From positions 1 through 8,942 of the forward strand of contig JAUVKS010000062.1 in NCBI GenBank assembly GCA_030596145.1: a DNA stretch of 8,942 nucleotides, written 5' to 3'. The notes under the pieces are model-generated. The model searched no databases, had not been told where the DNA came from, and worked only from the letters and a program-made list of their open reading frames with translations. Made by a program: the position numbers and the translations under genes. This DNA is from Pseudomonadota bacterium. Its GTDB lineage: Bacteria > Desulfobacterota > Syntrophia > Syntrophales > JADFWA01. Of the stretch, positions 7,027-8,942 are shown in pieces (position 1 is the first letter of the stretch; each line of letters starts with the position of its first letter).

Positions 7027-7611
7027 CTATACGGATGTCGTCCTTTTCTTAAGCTGCTTGGTGTTAAATGCCTCCATGAGGCGGGTTTTTGTTATAATAC
7101 TTTCAAAATCCTTTATGTGTTTAAGGATCTCTTCCTTCCCTCCTTCTTCTCTGTCCACAAGTGCTATTACTCTGACGACTTCTAAACCAGCATCTTTTGC
7201 AGATGTGATTGCCTTAATCGTTGATTCACCTGTTGTAATAACATCATCTATTATTACAGCCCGTTCCCCCTTATGGACATCACCCTCGATATTTTTTATT
7301 ATTCCATGATCCTTTGTTCTTTCACGAACACTGAATGATTTGATGGGCGTTCCCTTTTGATAAGAGATTATGGCAACGGAATTGGCAATGGGGTCAGCCC
7401 CGAAAGACAGCCCGCCGATTGCATCAATATTGGCACTCTTTATTTTATCAAAAATTATGTTTCCGATTAAATTCATTGCTTCAGGGTTGAGGGTTGTTGG
7501 TTTGCAGTTGATGTAATAATTACTGAGTTTGCCAGATGCGAGCTTGAAGGTGGGGCTGTCGCTTAATTGAAAAGACTTTTCTAAAATCATTTCTATAAGT
7601 CTTTCTAACAT
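7027..7611 (-). CDS. pyrE: Orotate phosphoribosyltransferase
   Basis: Makes orotidine 5'-phosphate from orotate and PRPP in de novo pyrimidine synthesis; a cytoplasmic enzyme, normally a dimer. The 194-residue length is usual. Visible motifs are the N-terminal FKLASGKLSNYYINCK (22-37), GGLSFGADPIA (66-76), the catalytic-loop segment SVRERTKDHG (94-103) and the PRPP-binding motif AVIIDDVITTGES (118-130) with the acidic pair D122/D123. All key elements look intact. The start is supported by AAGGAG about 7 nt before ATG. It is a single gene with no other pyrimidine gene nearby, transcribed convergently with the regulator operon, and probably uses its own promoter (7646-7674). The C-terminal tail (KKRTTSV) is short and basic. 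Confidence 0.97.
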   Translation of the reverse strand: MLERLIEMILEKSFQLSDSPTFKLASGKLSNYYINCKPTTLNPEAMNLIGNIIFDKIKSANIDAIGGLSFGADPIANSVAIISYQKGTPIKSFSVRERTKDHGIIKNIEGDVHKGERAVIIDDVITTGESTIKAITSAKDAGLEVVRVIALVDREEGGKEEILKHIKDFESIITKTRLMEAFNTKQLKKRTTSV

Positions 7612-7645
7612 GCATTTCTCCTTTTTAAATTCCGAATATCAAAAA

Positions 7646-7674
7646 ATTATAACCACGAAGCCCACGAAGATCCA
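7646..7674 (-). promoter_or_regulatory. Candidate pyrE promoter
   Basis: On the - strand a perfect -10 TATAAT (7651-7646) lies 17 nt after TGGATC (7674-7669), which matches the -35 consensus at three of six positions. Transcription would start near 7639, giving a leader of about 28 nt before the pyrE ATG, with no room for a classical PyrR-type attenuator. The spacer and -35 fall inside the CCACGAAG repeat. Confidence 0.45.
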
Positions 7675-7679
7675 CTAAG
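7653..7679. repeat. CCACGAAG short tandem repeat
   Basis: CCACGAAG occurs at 7653-7660 and 7662-7669, and CCACTAAG at 7672-7679, with spacings of 9 and 10 nt. This 'CCACGAAG' phrase is, from memory, a frequent short intergenic repeat in several bacterial groups. Here it supplies the spacer and upstream part of the presumed pyrE promoter, so it may be functional or may simply have inserted next to the TATAAT box. Confidence 0.5.
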
Positions 7680-7680
7680 T

Positions 7681-7714
7681 AAAAAGCAGGGAATGAAAAA
7701 CCTCCTGCCTTTTT
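7681..7714. terminator. Bidirectional hairpin terminator between tRNA-Pro and pyrE
   Basis: GCAGG (7686-7690) pairs with CCTGC (7704-7708). The stem is preceded by AAAAA (7681-7685) and followed by CTTTTT (7709-7714), so on either strand a short GC stem is followed by a T-run. On the - strand it would end the tRNA-Pro transcript about 55 nt after the CCA. The GC stem is only 5 bp with a 13-nt loop, so efficiency may be modest; the flanking A/T runs can pair and lengthen it, leaving one bulged base. Confidence 0.55.
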
Positions 7715-7768
7715 ATATCATGCCAAATAAAATTACTTCTGTGTAATTCTGTGGCCAAAGTCAAGATC

Positions 7769-7846
<78 letters not shown>

Positions 7847-7855
7847 ACTATTGTT

Positions 7856-7884
7856 TTTCTAATACTTTTTAATGTTTCTGTCAA
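7856..7884 (-). promoter_or_regulatory. tRNA-Pro promoter
   Basis: On the - strand a perfect -35 TTGACA (7884-7879) is followed, after exactly 17 nt, by the -10 TAGAAA (7861-7856, four of six consensus positions). The tRNA begins 9 nt after the -10, so the primary transcript would have almost no 5' leader. The box lies 34 nt after the stop codon of the HTH-repeat gene, showing that the tRNA can be transcribed independently of it. Confidence 0.7.
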
Positions 7885-7918
7885 GTAGTCATTATTTAAG
7901 CAACCTTTTTATATCTGC

Positions 7919-8563
7919 TCACCCTTCTCTTTTTTTGGCCTGCTTCTTAATTCTCCTGGGTCTTCCTACGCTTATTTTTATTCCATGTTCTCTGCACCTG
8001 CTTCGTACTGTAGGAGGTGAACAGGAAAACATTTCAGCAATTTTAGATAACGACTTACCCTCCTTAACATATAGCCTCTGGAGGGATGACTTATCTACTC
8101 CCGTGATTCTACTCCCTATCGGCCTTAACTTAATTTCATATTGCATACATCTTTTTCTTACTGTTTCATGTGAACAACCTATGATTTTGGCAATCTCATG
8201 TATCGACTTGACTTCGTTAACATACAATTTCTGAAGTTGTGCTTTAGTTAATCCCTTAACCTTGTTATCTTTTAACGGTATACCATATTGCCTGAATCTA
8301 TTACGGACTGTGGCAGGAGTACATGAAAACATTTGTGCAATTTCTCTTGGTGGTTTGTCTTCTTGAACATATAACCTCAGAAGGACGGACTTCTTGAATT
8401 CAATTATCTTATAATTCTTTGGCCGTAATTTTATTCTATATTGTATACATTTATGCCGGACAAGAGTGTATGAGCGACCAAACGTCTCTGCAATATCACG
8501 AAGCGGTCTTTTCTCTTTGATGTAAAGCCTTGTAAGCGTTTTTTTGTTTAATTCCTCAATCAT
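7919..8563 (-). CDS. Protein of four tandem helix-turn-helix repeats (putative DNA-binding)
   Basis: The 214 residues consist almost wholly of four HTH units of 49-51 residues, each following the pattern L-x-(R/K)-LY-(I/V)-x-E-x-(K/R)...IA..(F/I).(S/C/G)...(T/L)VR...(Y/H).I. The LY anchors are at residues 13, 64, 113 and 164. Units 1 and 3 share the linker IKLRP and units 2 and 4 share FSC(T/S)P.TVR.R, with a 100-residue period, suggesting duplication of a two-HTH unit. The C-terminus is strongly basic, with an AT-hook-like GRP (VGRPRRIKKQAKKREG). There is no catalytic domain, signal peptide or membrane segment. Such units resemble the HTH of resolvases and the sigma-r4 superfamily; the function is unknown, probably a DNA binder contacting an extended or repeated site. 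The ATG at 8563 is the first possible start, because a TAG lies six codons upstream in frame. No good Shine-Dalgarno is seen, but a short open frame ends in an ATGA overlap here. Confidence 0.8.
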   Translation of the reverse strand: MIEELNKKTLTRLYIKEKRPLRDIAETFGRSYTLVRHKCIQYRIKLRPKNYKIIEFKKSVLLRLYVQEDKPPREIAQMFSCTPATVRNRFRQYGIPLKDNKVKGLTKAQLQKLYVNEVKSIHEIAKIIGCSHETVRKRCMQYEIKLRPIGSRITGVDKSSLQRLYVKEGKSLSKIAEMFSCSPPTVRSRCREHGIKISVGRPRRIKKQAKKREG

Positions 8564-8658
8564 TCTACCGTTCTCTTTCTAGCCATCTCTTTGGTAAGTC
8601 TTTCATCTACTACTTTATATACCACTTCTAATCTCTCTTGCTTTGGGTTGTATATAGT
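8560..8658 (-). CDS. Short open frame overlapping the HTH gene start (possible remnant)
   Basis: A 32-codon open frame on the - strand follows a TGA at 8661-8659 and ends in TGA at 8562-8560, overlapping the HTH start as ATGA. It reads ...QERLEVVYKVVDERLTKEMA..., charged and helix-like. The only ATG inside it (8586) leaves just 8 codons. An ATG at 8662 in the next frame gives MNYIQPK before shifting out of register, so removal of one base would yield a 33-residue protein. Either this is a broken small gene that once was translationally coupled to the HTH gene, or a chance open frame; at 99 nt I cannot decide. Confidence 0.25.
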   Translation of the reverse strand, partial: TIYNPKQERLEVVYKVVDERLTKEMARKRTVE

Positions 8659-8680
8659 TCATAATGCATATCATTTATTT

Positions 8681-8900
8681 CTAACGGGGTAAAGGACAAA
8701 AGGAAGAAATCGCTTGTATTTTATCTAAGACTTTTTGAGGTAAAAAATCAGAAATTTTGAAGTTGCATTGTTTGTCAATTTATGTTTAAAATAGGGAGTA
8801 TCATTTCTTTAAGTAAGATCTTTATATGATCATGAAAATTGACAAGATTACCATCAGACATAATTCCACTTCTTAGAATATAGAAGGGAGAAATTTTTAT
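8681..8900 (-). pseudogene. Frameshifted fragment of an unidentified gene
   Basis: Two adjoining - strand frames look like one protein split by a single-base shift. Frame A is open from 8900 to TGA at 8777-8775 and includes ATG at 8861, reading MSDGNLVNFHDHIKILLKEM and then ILPILNIN. Frame B opens at 8779 and runs to TAG at 8683-8681, reading IDKQCNFKISDFLPQKVLDK and then IQAISSFCPLPR. Skipping one base near 8780 joins them into a continuous polypeptide of about 60 residues from the ATG. Both halves have protein-like composition with amphipathic helices. I do not recognise the family. It could be a decayed gene, an assembly or sequencing indel, or less likely a recoding site: TGA is followed by C, a poor termination context, but no slippery run or upstream Shine-Dalgarno is present. 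Confidence 0.4.
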
Positions 8901-8929
8901 TTATCTTTAATCGAAAAAAGGATAGGCAA

Positions 8930-8942
8930 ATGAAAACAGATC
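8930..8942 (+). CDS. Possible start of a + strand gene cut by the window edge
   Basis: AAGGA (8918-8922) lies 7 nt before an ATG at 8930, followed by three complete codons (Met-Lys-Thr-Asp) and the edge. The spacing is good for a ribosome binding site. A consensus -35 TTGACA is at 8839-8844, but the hexamer 16 nt later (TAATTC) is a weak -10, so the promoter is uncertain. Only four residues are visible, so the product cannot be named. Confidence 0.35.

Noticed and set aside
6859..7309. Two overlapping + strand frames running from after the last regulator into pyrE
   Set aside because: They cross the palindromic repeats and the antisense of pyrE, have no good ribosome binding site and no protein-like conservation pattern.
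7653..7679. CRISPR array
   Set aside because: The repeat units are 8 nt with 9-10 nt periods and no spacers, so they are far too short for CRISPR repeats.
7872..8234. + strand open frame of 120 codons opposite the HTH-repeat gene
   Set aside because: It overlaps the tRNA promoter and the HTH gene in antisense, and its translation is Ser/Leu-rich with no domain. The - strand frame has four clear HTH repeats.
8775..8783. Programmed +1 frameshift (prfB-like) joining the two - strand frames
   Set aside because: TGA followed by C fits a weak stop, but the P-site codon AAT cannot re-pair well on ATT and no Shine-Dalgarno-like stimulator is placed upstream; an indel is simpler.

Overview
The window looks like chromosomal DNA of an anaerobic, probably hydrogen- or formate-metabolising bacterium of the syntrophic or sulfate-reducing type (Desulfobacterota-like or Nitrospirota-like). 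This is an inference from gene content: a HydC/HydB-type NADH module, a Cache-domain histidine kinase, receiver-GAF regulators and REP-like intergenic hairpins. No marker here fixes the taxon. The DNA is moderately AT-rich.

Left block, + strand, 1-6855. A 21-codon tail of an unidentified upstream gene is followed by six complete, tightly packed genes. A NuoE-like [2Fe-2S] protein (96-602) and a NuoF-like flavoprotein with extra Fe-S domains (650-2437) together form the NADH/FMN/Fe-S module used by electron-bifurcating hydrogenases (HydC/HydB, HndA/HndC) and related NAD-dependent enzymes. Next come a membrane histidine kinase with an extracytoplasmic Cache sensor (2454-4448), two paralogous receiver-GAF regulators (4510-5457 and 5486-6436) and a single-domain receiver (6454-6855). 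Gaps are 16-61 nt and good Shine-Dalgarno sequences precede the genes, so this is probably one transcription unit. It would join NADH-linked electron transfer to a phosphorelay. No catalytic hydrogenase or formate dehydrogenase subunit is in the window, and none of the three regulators has a DNA-binding domain.

Middle, 6856-7026. This convergent intergenic stretch holds two REP-like palindromic elements.

Right block, - strand, 7027-8900. Reading leftwards from the right end, it holds a probable frameshifted gene remnant (8900-8681), a short open frame (8658-8560), a 214-residue protein made of four helix-turn-helix repeats (8563-7919), a tRNA-Pro(UGG) with a near-consensus promoter, a bidirectional hairpin terminator, and pyrE (7611-7027). 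The pyrE promoter appears to be built partly from a CCACGAAG short repeat. A possible + strand gene starts at 8930 and runs off the edge.

The items most worth following up are the electron-transfer plus phosphorelay operon without a DNA-binding output, the four-fold HTH repeat protein, and the broken gene upstream of it.
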